The notes beneath the pieces were generated by a model. That model ran no database searches, was not told where the DNA came from, and was given only the letters and a program-made list of their open reading frames with translations. Of a stretch of 64,000 bases of DNA, positions 50,101-55,899 are shown one piece after another. The DNA comes from Proluteimonas flavola (GTDB lineage Bacteria > Pseudomonadota > Gammaproteobacteria > Xanthomonadales > Xanthomonadaceae): the NCBI RefSeq assembly GCF_021191705.1, contig NZ_JAIWPU010000018.1:1-64000 (forward strand), written 5' to 3'. A program made the position numbers and the translations under genes. Position 1 is the stretch's first letter. Every line of letters starts with the position of its first letter.

Positions 50101-50753
50101 CGGCCAGCCCGTGTTGACGCCGGAACGGACGCGCCAGGGAAGAGACTGTCATTGAAGCCGCGCACCTGGGCCTCCCACCACGCCGCATCCGTCCTGCAGC
50201 GCTCGCTGGAGGCGTACTGTGTCTCCCGCTCCAACAGCGCCAGGTGCGTCATGGCCGGATATGCTTGCAACCAGCGCCCCGAGGGTTCCTCGTAGAAGCG
50301 GGCCAATGCTGCCCCCCAATTCAGGAAGCCCGCGCCATCCAGTAACACGTGGTGGCCCATGCCGACGTAGAAGTGCCGATCGTGACGAAGGCGGAGCAGC
50401 GCCGCGCGATAGAGCGATGTGTCATCGAAGCGGAAGGCCGTCGAGAACACTACTTCGATCCACGCTGCAGCCGCGGCATCCGGATCGCGCTGCCCGGACA
50501 GGTCGACGACTTCCAGCGGTGGATGCCCCTCCACGAGGGTTGCCGCGTAGCCGCCGGATGCGTCCACGCTGATGCGCATGGAAAACGTGTCGAAGGTCTC
50601 GACAAGACGCGCGTGGGCCAGACGGATCCGGTCAACGTCGCAGCGGCCCAGCTCAATATAGCCGCCGACGTTGTAGAAGGGACTTCCGTCGTTTACATCA
50701 TGATGGCGACAAATGGCTTCCTGCGCCGATGTCAGTGGCATCCTTTGCTGCAT
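41121..50753 (-). CDS. Three-module NRPS, initiating: C-A-T-C-A(aromatic)-T-C-A-T
   Basis: The 3210-aa first synthetase of the side-chain line begins directly with a condensation domain (HHVLLDGAG near 136), as in synthetases primed with an acyl group. Then A (core near 608), T (near 992), C (HHIAADGA near 1184), A (near 1666), T (near 2046), C (HHIAADGW near 2249), A (near 2741), T (near 3143). Specificity residues are D-I-V-Q-V-A-G-V-Y (unassigned); D-A-S-T-I-A-A-V-C (the GrsA Phe pattern with Trp239 changed to Ser, so Phe/Tyr-like); and D-M-K-N-A-G-M-D-I (unassigned). ATG 50753 is preceded by GGGAG seven bases away; the frame extends to 50831 with weaker GTG starts. It lies 168 bp downstream of the phosphopantetheinyl transferase gene, the largest gap in this series, so an extra promoter there is possible. 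Confidence 0.9.
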   Translation of the reverse strand: MQQRMPLTSAQEAICRHHDVNDGSPFYNVGGYIELGRCDVDRIRLAHARLVETFDTFSMRISVDASGGYAATLVEGHPPLEVVDLSGQRDPDAAAAAWIEVVFSTAFRFDDTSLYRAALLRLRHDRHFYVGMGHHVLLDGAGFLNWGAALARFYEEPSGRWLQAYPAMTHLALLERETQYASSERCRTDAAWWEAQVRGFNDSLFPGASVPASTRAGRSGRVRVPLTDARLAQLHRIARRVDAEPHHVVMALLAVYFARTHRSPSVVVGSPVHGRATERERNSIALFVQMLPLRVGIITQDSLAALIKEVLRTQRQVHRHRRYPASTITTHPANPRSTSRPFDFAFSYLRVGAAPMINGAAAPLVYCPHGHEQHPLLVTYWEGADEESSVLLFDHNLDVIPEAQIGPIIQRVFHLLDQLSDDVEIPLGRLECVTPEEREQLLAEAVHGDASTAVEFDLHAHLQRQYVEGSGRIVLECGDERLDGAGLQARVIASAAALRQGHGVVEGDRVAVLLPPAPELVVILLAIMRLGAVYVPIDPRMPAARIQPVLDDSEPRLLIVGDRSPVGDSMLLAKPIARAGALMAWQSGAGSVPVVERVHDDPLYVLYTSGSTGMPKGVVVSWGALANLLGGFATRIQSVPGGRWLFASSPAFDISVVEWLACLCLGHTCVIPVAGQRDDPFQLASFLNDAGLSLVQATPSRLKQLMTAGWVPETGLCVVSAGEPLPPDLATCLLESGVVLWNGYGPTEATVYSLVSRVELEHASRGCVTIGAQLPGYRHYVLDTQQGLVPPGMPGELAIAGTGLALEYVNRPDLNGRQFVSAPALPEARLYRTGDIVTGQGGGCFRYLGRNDDQIKLRGYRIELGDIRAALCGIEGVRDAAVLHQPGDDQRAGRLIAYVCLQESVQLAQISAQLILALPEYMVPAQLTPVDAIPIGTNGKLDKARLPRADGMRGGATAPASDLERGIAALWASMLGVEPATIVRESSFFERGGDSVVATTLVARVRAMTGRQVTIGDLFRCPGLAEFAACVSSAPQQDDAPASIPRTHAPTVRLSAGQNRLWYQQVAEPGTGRYNMPVVYAVTGDIAPTRVEHALKLLVLRHESLHTRVRQAGEALLLDVVEPVQWCLDIVDAMQWAPAERAQRIEQALCAHADAPFDLERDLPFRALLIQQADAEALLALNVHHIAADGASVRVLFSEFLHLHAALARGEHAVLPDPVRQFRDVADWQRQGLERGQWAGQERYWRAHLDGAPPQHGLAFDGSRRQGGPWKVEPVESMLTSEQVQRVQAVARRLAVTEFSLMQCVFALLLCRWSHEDEVVVGSPVHGRGGPGLDGVVGMLVNLVAYRHRFDPKESFADQLGAFQQQVAQALEHQELPFDQVVDALQRRPEHGVHPVFQVMFAFQDDLPAAVETDKLALRRRDPATVATRFDLELLVRRGDAAWHLCWIGQPGLFERHSIRAMADAFVTLLDSVLVDPGERIGVIGPRAAWNLPGSDVPLPDQDICVHRLFERVAQSHPDAVALRMGREVIHYGALNQAANQLARLILARGLGPGRRVALCLPRGVDLIVATLAVLKAGCTYLAVDPAYPSARRQQIYDDAGPACILVHGMTTSMDEPDMLHAPLIVLDDPGVRATLTEQAPEDVPRAMADPTPLDDAYIVYTSGSTGRPKGARIAHRGLTNLARAQCAAFSIDARARVLQFSTFSFDASVSEWSTALISGAELVLVAEGVAPDAQALSDWINDHAVTHVTLPPTVLKRLQPHVLPTLTHAISAGEPIALDEATRWSRHCRFINAYGPSETTVCASIGGINTTYARVSIGQGMRGLHVNVLDRWLRPVELGAKGELCISGVGLANGYLNRPEETETAFVEVMTGAGTPLQLYRTGDLVRCLPDGDMLFEGRADGQVKVRGHRIECAEVERAIRACAEVRDVVVFVHDGAAEEPTLAACIVPASSGTVCPVALRHALESRLPRFMVPSLAYVVDALPLTPSGKIDSRRLKALGPASSAPQTHRALTTTEQGVQDIWAGVLHGAREDPDNGFFSAGGHSLQVADVLAGVRERFGVSLGYRQFFQTGTIATLAALIDAQARGDGAEAVPGMGAGTRPMAPTAMHAKNLPGTPVRLSFEQQRLWFIDQMEGGSCHYNMAVTLHLEGDIDPPRIQMALDEVLQRHESLRTVFGVDDDGVPLQWVIDAVFQLQVLQGKGGTWDADVHRLRTREQTTPFDLRTGPLIRATLLQDDAHAALFLTMHHIAADGWSVDRLIADFARIYATPSTVGRDALPPLPLQYRQFAESQRRWADAGGMEAGLEFWTRRLAGAPPRHSLPRDGAEDVQRSPRGMACTTHVPGALADRMRGLARAHDTSLFVLLHAAFAVLVGRWSESGDVLIATPVANRHQPDLDALIGFFANTVVLRTDCTVNRPFVALLEQARREFTEAFEHQHVPFDAVVEAVSKERVGGSRPLAQILFSVQDDPARKLRHAVVDGMALRVLEEDGECQARFDLELMVSESDDGLRCRWTFDTAVFQEATVRRMAGSFLHLLHGLSEDAATGIRDLEIVTVEERRMLMAPARTFAPGVMMGSSILDRFARIVVGDRHAPAIIDGDRVVDYAELDARSTRLCTVLSSAQLDMRRPMAIHMRRGVDLVVAMLAVMKAGAPYLPLDLAYPAERVAFILADARASALLCDAQSLEQLSGVALPAAVFCHDEAGNVARSHAGAHGEPAHVDAGVLSPAGSLAYVVYTSGSTGQPKGVMVRQDSFLNLLHWYIHDHGLSPSDRCLLVGSIGFDMTQKNVFAPLLSGGTIVIPDDMFDPEAIASLVSAHKVTLINCAPSAAGVLVASDHRWPALASLRILAMGGEAVRLADLHPWLHSGACHATIVNMYGPSECTDIGIAAIYDADAAASHNVTLPIGRPIQNCTAYVLSSTLKLQPFGVVGDLYLGGIGVSDGYIDRDDLTRQSFLTGVLPGEGMLYATGDLARITPDGVFHYVGRTDGQVKIRGFRVATAEIDAIIAGVGGVAGAVTVAREGAFGDAALVAFVVLHRSVDGQAQTETDAQLAAVHAALVRALPAFMVPAALVPRDVLPLTPNGKIDRRLLEREAVHAQGWHRPQGRRVPSTQTEARLLALWRELLGHDRIGMEDDFFQIGGHSLLATRLTSRVTHEFGLDGAALGVREFFLSPTISGIAALVDARTELQRVEALERRLAASGVQVEEGDF

Positions 50754-50921
50754 CTGCACGCTCCCTACCCTGCACCATCCGCTGAATACATCCCGCATGT
50801 CGCGCGGGCGTCCTGATCCATCGCACACCACTCCCTGTGACGCCGTACTGCCAAGCGGAGCCCTGCATCACGCACACCGTCGCGCAGGCATGTACGCGAC
50901 CCGCCGCACCGCGCGCGGCGC

Positions 50922-51704
50922 TCACCAGACACAACTGCTCACGACTGTGCTGGCATCAATCCGGGCAACGTTCACCGTGCACTCCACTCCGCCGCGCCAG
51001 CGCTCAGACAGTGTTTCGTCGATGACAAAGCCCAGGACGTCCATGCGCTCTCCTGCCCACCCTCTCCATCGGAGCGCCGTGAAGTCGATGAAGCGCCCGA
51101 CAGAGGGATACACCGCCTTGAAAAAACTTTCTTTCGCGGAGAACACAGCCGTCATCAGCATGTCGCTTGGCCAGCGTCTGCTGGTGCACGGAGCAAGCAA
51201 CGCCATCTCCGCAGGTCCCAGTGCCGCCACGGCGACGGCCTCCAGGGCATCCGCCGGGATCCTGGTCTCCACGTCCACGCCCACGCCGCTGTGGCGCGCC
51301 CGCGGTGCGGCAATGGACACGGCATACCGAGCGTTGTGGGAAATGCTGCCAACGACGCCCTCGGGCCAGACAGGCTCGCGTGAACGCCCCATGGCGACCT
51401 CATGCGGCGCCGGTAGACCCATGGCCCGCATGGCGGCCCGCGCCGCCAAGCGGCCGTGGAAGAACTCGGCCTGCCGCTTGTTCACGCTCCTCACGACGTC
51501 GTCTGGCATGGACATGCGCGCCGCTGCGAACGACTCCGTGCGGAATGAAGCTTCATCGAACTCGATGGCGACCATGGGGGGGACGCAGGGCCACGGAGAC
51601 GCGCGCCATGCGCGCAGGAACGAGGCGTCCTCCGCCGGCGCGACCCGGTCCAGCCGCGTCCGCTTGATACCATCACTGAAAACAGTCTGCACTTCCATTG
51701 CCAT
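50922..51704 (-). CDS. Sfp/EntD-type 4'-phosphopantetheinyl transferase
   Basis: This 260-aa enzyme transfers phosphopantetheine from CoA onto carrier-domain serines, activating the ACV synthetase and the NRPS-PKS proteins here. Visible are VGSISHNARYAVSIA, the metal-binding GVGVDVETRI, and FSAKESFFKAVYP with the K-E-x-x-x-K signature. The length and N-terminal PPMVAIEFDEASF region fit the EntD-like proteobacterial group. ATG 51704 has AAGGAGATCAC immediately upstream and is clearly better than the ORF-maximal start at 51752. It is the first gene of the minus-strand series and faces the divergent thioesterase gene. Transcription probably starts in the 295-bp region between them. Confidence 0.92.
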   Translation of the reverse strand: MAMEVQTVFSDGIKRTRLDRVAPAEDASFLRAWRASPWPCVPPMVAIEFDEASFRTESFAAARMSMPDDVVRSVNKRQAEFFHGRLAARAAMRAMGLPAPHEVAMGRSREPVWPEGVVGSISHNARYAVSIAAPRARHSGVGVDVETRIPADALEAVAVAALGPAEMALLAPCTSRRWPSDMLMTAVFSAKESFFKAVYPSVGRFIDFTALRWRGWAGERMDVLGFVIDETLSERWRGGVECTVNVARIDASTVVSSCVW

Positions 51705-51999
51705 GTGATCTCCTTGCTCTGCTCCAGCATCCGCGTGCAATGTGCAGCACACTCTCTGTTGTAGAACATAGCGGTGATGTTGGAACGTGGTGGCGTGCTA
51801 GCGGATGACCCTAGCGGATTAACAACGCGCCCCGTCCCACATCACATGCAAAACAACTCACACATCCATACGCACAACGAGCCATCCATCGCACATTGCA
51901 CCTATATCTACGACAGACCGCTTTCACGCCCTGCATGATGCACGTATTTCCTTGCGCAGCGTCGCGCTTTGTCACCGCACACAGCTCAAGGAGGCAACA
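51705..51999. promoter_or_regulatory. Divergent intergenic region, probable promoters for both directions
   Basis: This 295-bp, comparatively AT-rich gap separates the leftward PPTase-to-cefD series from the rightward thioesterase gene. It must hold at least the leftward promoter, since no other gap before the giant genes exceeds 170 bp. I cannot name convincing -35/-10 pairs. Its clearest structure is a tandem 9-bp repeat, listed separately. Confidence 0.5.
51798..51819. repeat. Tandem 9-bp repeat, candidate operator
   Basis: CTAGCGGAT occurs at 51798-51806 and again at 51811-51819, a 13-bp period with a GACC spacer. It is about 95-115 bp upstream of the PPTase start and about 180 bp upstream of the thioesterase start, a usual place for a regulator site. 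Which protein would bind is unknown. Confidence 0.4.
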
Positions 52000-52752
52000 T
52001 TGAGCACGGACACCTGGCTCATCCGACCGCACCCACGTTCATCTCCCGCATTGCGCCTGATCTGCCTGCCCTACGCCGGCGGTTCTGCATCCATCTATTG
52101 TCCCTGGGGCCGACACCTCCCCGACAGCGTCGAACTCATCGCGGTCCAGCCTCCGGGCCGCGCCTCACGTATTGCGGAGCCGCCGTGTCCAGATATGCAG
52201 ACACTCGTTGGCGCCGTGGGTGCAGCACTTGCCATGCTTCCCAACTGCCCATACGTGCTGTTTGGCCATAGCCTGGGCAGTCGCGTCGCGTATGCGCTTG
52301 GCATGCACAGCAGCATGCTCGGACTCGTCCCTCCGCGCCTTCTGATCGCCTCCGGCAGCCGTGCGCCGCACCTTCCGGGGCGACGCGCTCCTGTCCACGA
52401 CCTTCCTGACGACCTGTTCAAGGAGTGGTTGCGTGCATTCGGAGGAACACCGCATGCACTACTCGACGATGCCGAATTCATGGACCTGCTGATGCCCGCG
52501 TTGCGCGCCGACTTCAGCATTGCCGACCAGTATCGTGCCGAACCCGCCCCGCTCCCCTGCCCAGTGCAGGTCCTGACAGGCAGCCACGATACGGACGTCA
52601 CGCCTGAAGAGTCGCAAGCATGGATGGCGCTCTCCAATGGCCACTGCGATATCCATTCCATTGATGGCGGCCATTTCTTCATCCACAGCCATGCAGAGCA
52701 GGTGCTGTCGCACATCAAGGACGCAATCTCGCCACTGCTTCCATTGCGCTGA
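52000..52752 (+). CDS. Type II (editing) thioesterase
   Basis: This 250-aa alpha/beta hydrolase removes misprimed groups from stalled carrier domains. Seen are LRLICLPYAGGSAS near the N-terminus, the nucleophile motif LFGHSLGSRVAYA, the acid-bearing VLTGSHDTDVTPEE, and the histidine in IDGGHFFIHSH. I chose TTG 52000 because AAGGAGG stands five bases upstream and the next residues (STDTWLIRPHPRS) begin a typical GrsT-like protein. Upstream codons to 51952 have no site. It is transcribed away from the PPTase and converges with the ATP-grasp gene, with only seven bases between the two stop codons and no terminator visible. Confidence 0.9.
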   Translation: MSTDTWLIRPHPRSSPALRLICLPYAGGSASIYCPWGRHLPDSVELIAVQPPGRASRIAEPPCPDMQTLVGAVGAALAMLPNCPYVLFGHSLGSRVAYALGMHSSMLGLVPPRLLIASGSRAPHLPGRRAPVHDLPDDLFKEWLRAFGGTPHALLDDAEFMDLLMPALRADFSIADQYRAEPAPLPCPVQVLTGSHDTDVTPEESQAWMALSNGHCDIHSIDGGHFFIHSHAEQVLSHIKDAISPLLPLR

Positions 52753-52759
52753 ATCGCTG

Positions 52760-54136
52760 TCATCGCGGCGCCTCGAACACGATCCGCTCCTGCGCGCCAC
52801 GTGCGGAATTGATAATGCCGTCATGTCCATCGTTGGATCGCGGCATCATGCGCAGCCAGGCACCACCATAGCGGCTGCCAAACTGGAACACACCCCACAC
52901 GACATCGAACAACGCCGTCGATTGCCCAGGATGCCCCGAGTGCCCGGGGAACTGCACGGATTCGCAATGCTCTTGGGCAATCCAGTGCTGCGGTTGCGGC
53001 AGGTCGGCAATGATCGATGCCCATTGCTGCGCTGTCTGGTAGCGACCAACGTGCACGTCCGCGCCCTGCATGCCCCGGCACGGCTTGATGACGTACATGT
53101 CTTTGTTTGACAGAACCTGCTGGTGTGTTGCCGGCGAGTGCAGTGCGCCCCCCAGGATGAACGTCCTGGGTACGTACCTGCGCACGAATCCTGCGTCGTC
53201 GCCCGACAGCAGCCCCATGTCCGCCGCATGGTGGAGCAACGCGAGATTGCGCTTGTCACCCAACAATCCGGAAGCGGGGAAGTCCGGGCAGGCGATCTTG
53301 CCTGCAAGGATGCTGCGCAGCAGTGCGATCGGCGGCGTCTGCCCCGCACTGACATCGCCAAACGTCACCATATGTGCACGTCGCCCCCGATGCCAGACGC
53401 CGCGCGCATCCACCTCGACATCCTCGAACCCCGTGATGAAACGGATCTCGCAGCGAGCCCCTGCGCCAGCGATGGCCGCGTCGATCCACTCTCGCAGCCT
53501 GTCACCATAATCCTGCGCGTTGAACGACCTGCCGACCATGAACAGGATTAACAGTTGCTCGCCCCTGGTCCCGCGAGCCGCCGAATCTACTAGGAAGCGG
53601 AAGAACGTTGCGGGCGTGTTCGTACAGGACACCGGATGCCGCGTGAAGAAGTCGCGGTACTGCGCGTGCTCGCGGAATGTCTCCTCCAACCACTGGATCT
53701 GCCATCCACCGATGGACGTACCGACATTGGCCTCGACCACCTTGAAGCCGTCCAAGGTAAGAATCGCGTCCGTACGGAAACAGATATCATCCAGGCACAC
53801 GCCGGACATGAAGAATGTGCACTGCACCGGGTCGATGCCGGTGGCCTCGGCCAGCGCCATCGGGTCGTTGCGGAAGATCGCGCGTATCGCCTTAACCGAC
53901 AACGCGAGGATTCTGGCGTTCATGTCCTTGAGACTCGCCAGGGCCTCCGGGCCAACGAAGAACGGCCACGCGTTCACCGGGTACTCATAGGTGCGCATGA
54001 ACGCGGTGGACGCCCCAGCCTGTACGTCCAATGGTACACAGTCGCCGCGATCGCGCATTTGCTCCATGAACGCTTGGTTGAGATCGGAGACGTCGCTTCC
54101 ATCCACGAATACGGTCTCGCTCACGGTCTCGTTCAT
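52760..54136 (-). CDS. ATP-grasp-like protein of unknown role
   Basis: The 458-aa protein contains FRTDAILTLDGFKVVEANVGTS, a pattern seen in circularly permuted ATP-grasp or glutathionylspermidine-synthase-like proteins (R-x-D, then E-x-N). Near residues 365-420 it has MYVIKPCRGMQGADVHVG and WIAQEHCESV, resembling nucleotide-binding lysine and glutamate segments of the same fold. I infer carboxylate-amine ligase or related ATP-dependent chemistry; the substrate cannot be read. Its start codon overlaps the exporter's stop in ATGA, the last of a three-gene coupled set. It could be a tailoring ligase for the peptide side chain, or part of self-protection. Confidence is moderate for the fold and low for the role. 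Confidence 0.6.
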   Translation of the reverse strand: MNETVSETVFVDGSDVSDLNQAFMEQMRDRGDCVPLDVQAGASTAFMRTYEYPVNAWPFFVGPEALASLKDMNARILALSVKAIRAIFRNDPMALAEATGIDPVQCTFFMSGVCLDDICFRTDAILTLDGFKVVEANVGTSIGGWQIQWLEETFREHAQYRDFFTRHPVSCTNTPATFFRFLVDSAARGTRGEQLLILFMVGRSFNAQDYGDRLREWIDAAIAGAGARCEIRFITGFEDVEVDARGVWHRGRRAHMVTFGDVSAGQTPPIALLRSILAGKIACPDFPASGLLGDKRNLALLHHAADMGLLSGDDAGFVRRYVPRTFILGGALHSPATHQQVLSNKDMYVIKPCRGMQGADVHVGRYQTAQQWASIIADLPQPQHWIAQEHCESVQFPGHSGHPGQSTALFDVVWGVFQFGSRYGGAWLRMMPRSNDGHDGIINSARGAQERIVFEAPR

Positions 54137-55899
54137 CGCGGCGCGTCCGGCAGGGCATGGGGCGGGTGGAAAGGGGGGCTCGCATGCATCTGCATTGCTC
54201 CTTGAAGAACAGATGCCGCGCTCTCACTCCGTCGTGCCCGCATGTCGACGCTCTCGCGGATGCGTCCCTGCTCCATATGGATCAGCCAGTCCGCCTCACT
54301 GAAATAGCGATCGTCGTGGCTGATGACCACGACCGCCTTTCCCGAAGACGCAAGATCGTGGATGACCCGACGGTAGAACAGCTCCTTGAACACCGGATCC
54401 TGGTCGGCTGCCCATTCATCGAACACGTACACATCCTTGTCCTCAAGCAGGGCCGCCAGCAGGGCGACTCGCTTTCGCTGCCCGTCAGACAGCGCAGTCG
54501 TGGAAAACGTCCTGTCGCCATCAATGGATATCTTCTGATCCAAGCCAAGCAACTGGAGATAGGCCTGGATGCGATGCGCCTCGTCGCGCCCTGGTTCGCC
54601 CAGCAGACGGTCGAACAGATGGTAGTCGGAGTAGATCGCACTGATTCGCTGCCTGAAAGCAGCCAGATTCGATGAGGACAAGTGTTCTCCATCAAACGCG
54701 ATGGTACCCTCGCTGGCGGGATAATGCAGCGTCAGGATCTTGCTGAGCGTCGACTTGCCTGATCCATTGCCCCCGACGATGAAGTTCACTTGGCCACGCC
54801 GGATGTCCAGGTCCACGGGACCGACGCCAAAGCCAACATCGCCCGACGCTCCCTTGTGCTGGTAGCACACGCCACGTAGACGCAGCACATCCCAGGCCGG
54901 CATCGCCGCGGGTGGGGCGTCCGCATGCTCCTCAGCCGGGATATCCCGCATGAGCGCCTCCACCTTGGCCAGCGAGATGCGCGCCATGATGACGGACGGA
55001 ACCGTATTGATGACCAGCGAGATCGGCGTGGTGATGTAGAGCATCGCCATGACCACCCCGGTGAGTTCGGAGGTCGTGATCGCGCGATAGTTGACGAAAA
55101 TGTACGCCACGACACCGATGACGAAGAAGCTGATCATGTCACCATAATTGGCAGCGATCCGCATCACGGTGTTGCCGGTTTTGTCCGCGTCCACGACGGC
55201 ATGCTCGTTGCGCAACAGCACGCTGGAGAAGTAGCGTTCGCGCTTGCCTGCATCCAGCTTGAGTTCCTTCGCTCCCGCTATCAGGCCGTGGATGGCCTCC
55301 TGCAGGAGATCGACATGATGGCGTGATCTTCTGAAGAAGCGGTTGGCGATCAACACGGGAATCTGGTACGTCACCACACCGAACGCAATGGCCTGCAGCA
55401 CGATGAAGAACACCGCATGGTTCATGAAGGCCATGAAGCCAAGCATTCCGATGATGGTGACGGCGCTGATCAGCAGATCCGGCAACATGCGTGCGCCGAC
55501 GACCACCCGTCCGACATCGGTCGTGATCGCAGCAATGAGCCTGGCACCCCCGATGCGCTCCAGCTCGGCGATCGGGGCCTTTGCAATACGTCCGTAGATG
55601 TCCTGCCGCATGCTAGATGTCACGTCCATGGCCACGCGCAGGAGCATGACCTGCGAAATCGACCGACCGACCAGCACGAGCAGGCAGGTCCCGAAGAACA
55701 CCAGCGCCAATTTGTATTGATGGACTTCGACGCCCAGGATCAACGTGGCCCCTCCGTCCTGCGCGCCGCCGGCGTCCTGGATCCCCGTCTGGACAAGCGG
55801 GATCAGCAGCGAGTAGCAGATGCCAGCCAGCGCTCCGAGCAGGATGGAGATGAAGACCCGGTTGGGGGCCTGCCGGATGAAGGGCCCGAACAACGTCAT
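54133..55899 (-). CDS. ABC exporter of the PvdE/SyrD (cyclic peptide export) type
   Basis: The 588-aa half-transporter has six N-terminal membrane helices (residues 1-310) and a nucleotide-binding domain. The latter shows Walker A GGNGSGKST, signature LSDGQRKR, Walker B VYVFDEW, and a switch histidine in VVISHDDRYF. The short LLQEAIHGLIAGAKELKL coupling segment is typical of PvdE/SyrD proteins, which move NRPS peptides from cytoplasm to periplasm. Its ATG overlaps the acylase stop in ATGA, so the two are made together. In pyoverdine biology PvdE exports an acylated precursor that PvdQ trims in the periplasm; the same pairing here is suggestive. A 30-residue Pro/His-rich tail is not part of the conserved fold. 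Confidence 0.88.
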   Translation of the reverse strand: MTLFGPFIRQAPNRVFISILLGALAGICYSLLIPLVQTGIQDAGGAQDGGATLILGVEVHQYKLALVFFGTCLLVLVGRSISQVMLLRVAMDVTSSMRQDIYGRIAKAPIAELERIGGARLIAAITTDVGRVVVGARMLPDLLISAVTIIGMLGFMAFMNHAVFFIVLQAIAFGVVTYQIPVLIANRFFRRSRHHVDLLQEAIHGLIAGAKELKLDAGKRERYFSSVLLRNEHAVVDADKTGNTVMRIAANYGDMISFFVIGVVAYIFVNYRAITTSELTGVVMAMLYITTPISLVINTVPSVIMARISLAKVEALMRDIPAEEHADAPPAAMPAWDVLRLRGVCYQHKGASGDVGFGVGPVDLDIRRGQVNFIVGGNGSGKSTLSKILTLHYPASEGTIAFDGEHLSSSNLAAFRQRISAIYSDYHLFDRLLGEPGRDEAHRIQAYLQLLGLDQKISIDGDRTFSTTALSDGQRKRVALLAALLEDKDVYVFDEWAADQDPVFKELFYRRVIHDLASSGKAVVVISHDDRYFSEADWLIHMEQGRIRESVDMRARRSESAASVLQGAMQMHASPPFHPPHALPDAPR

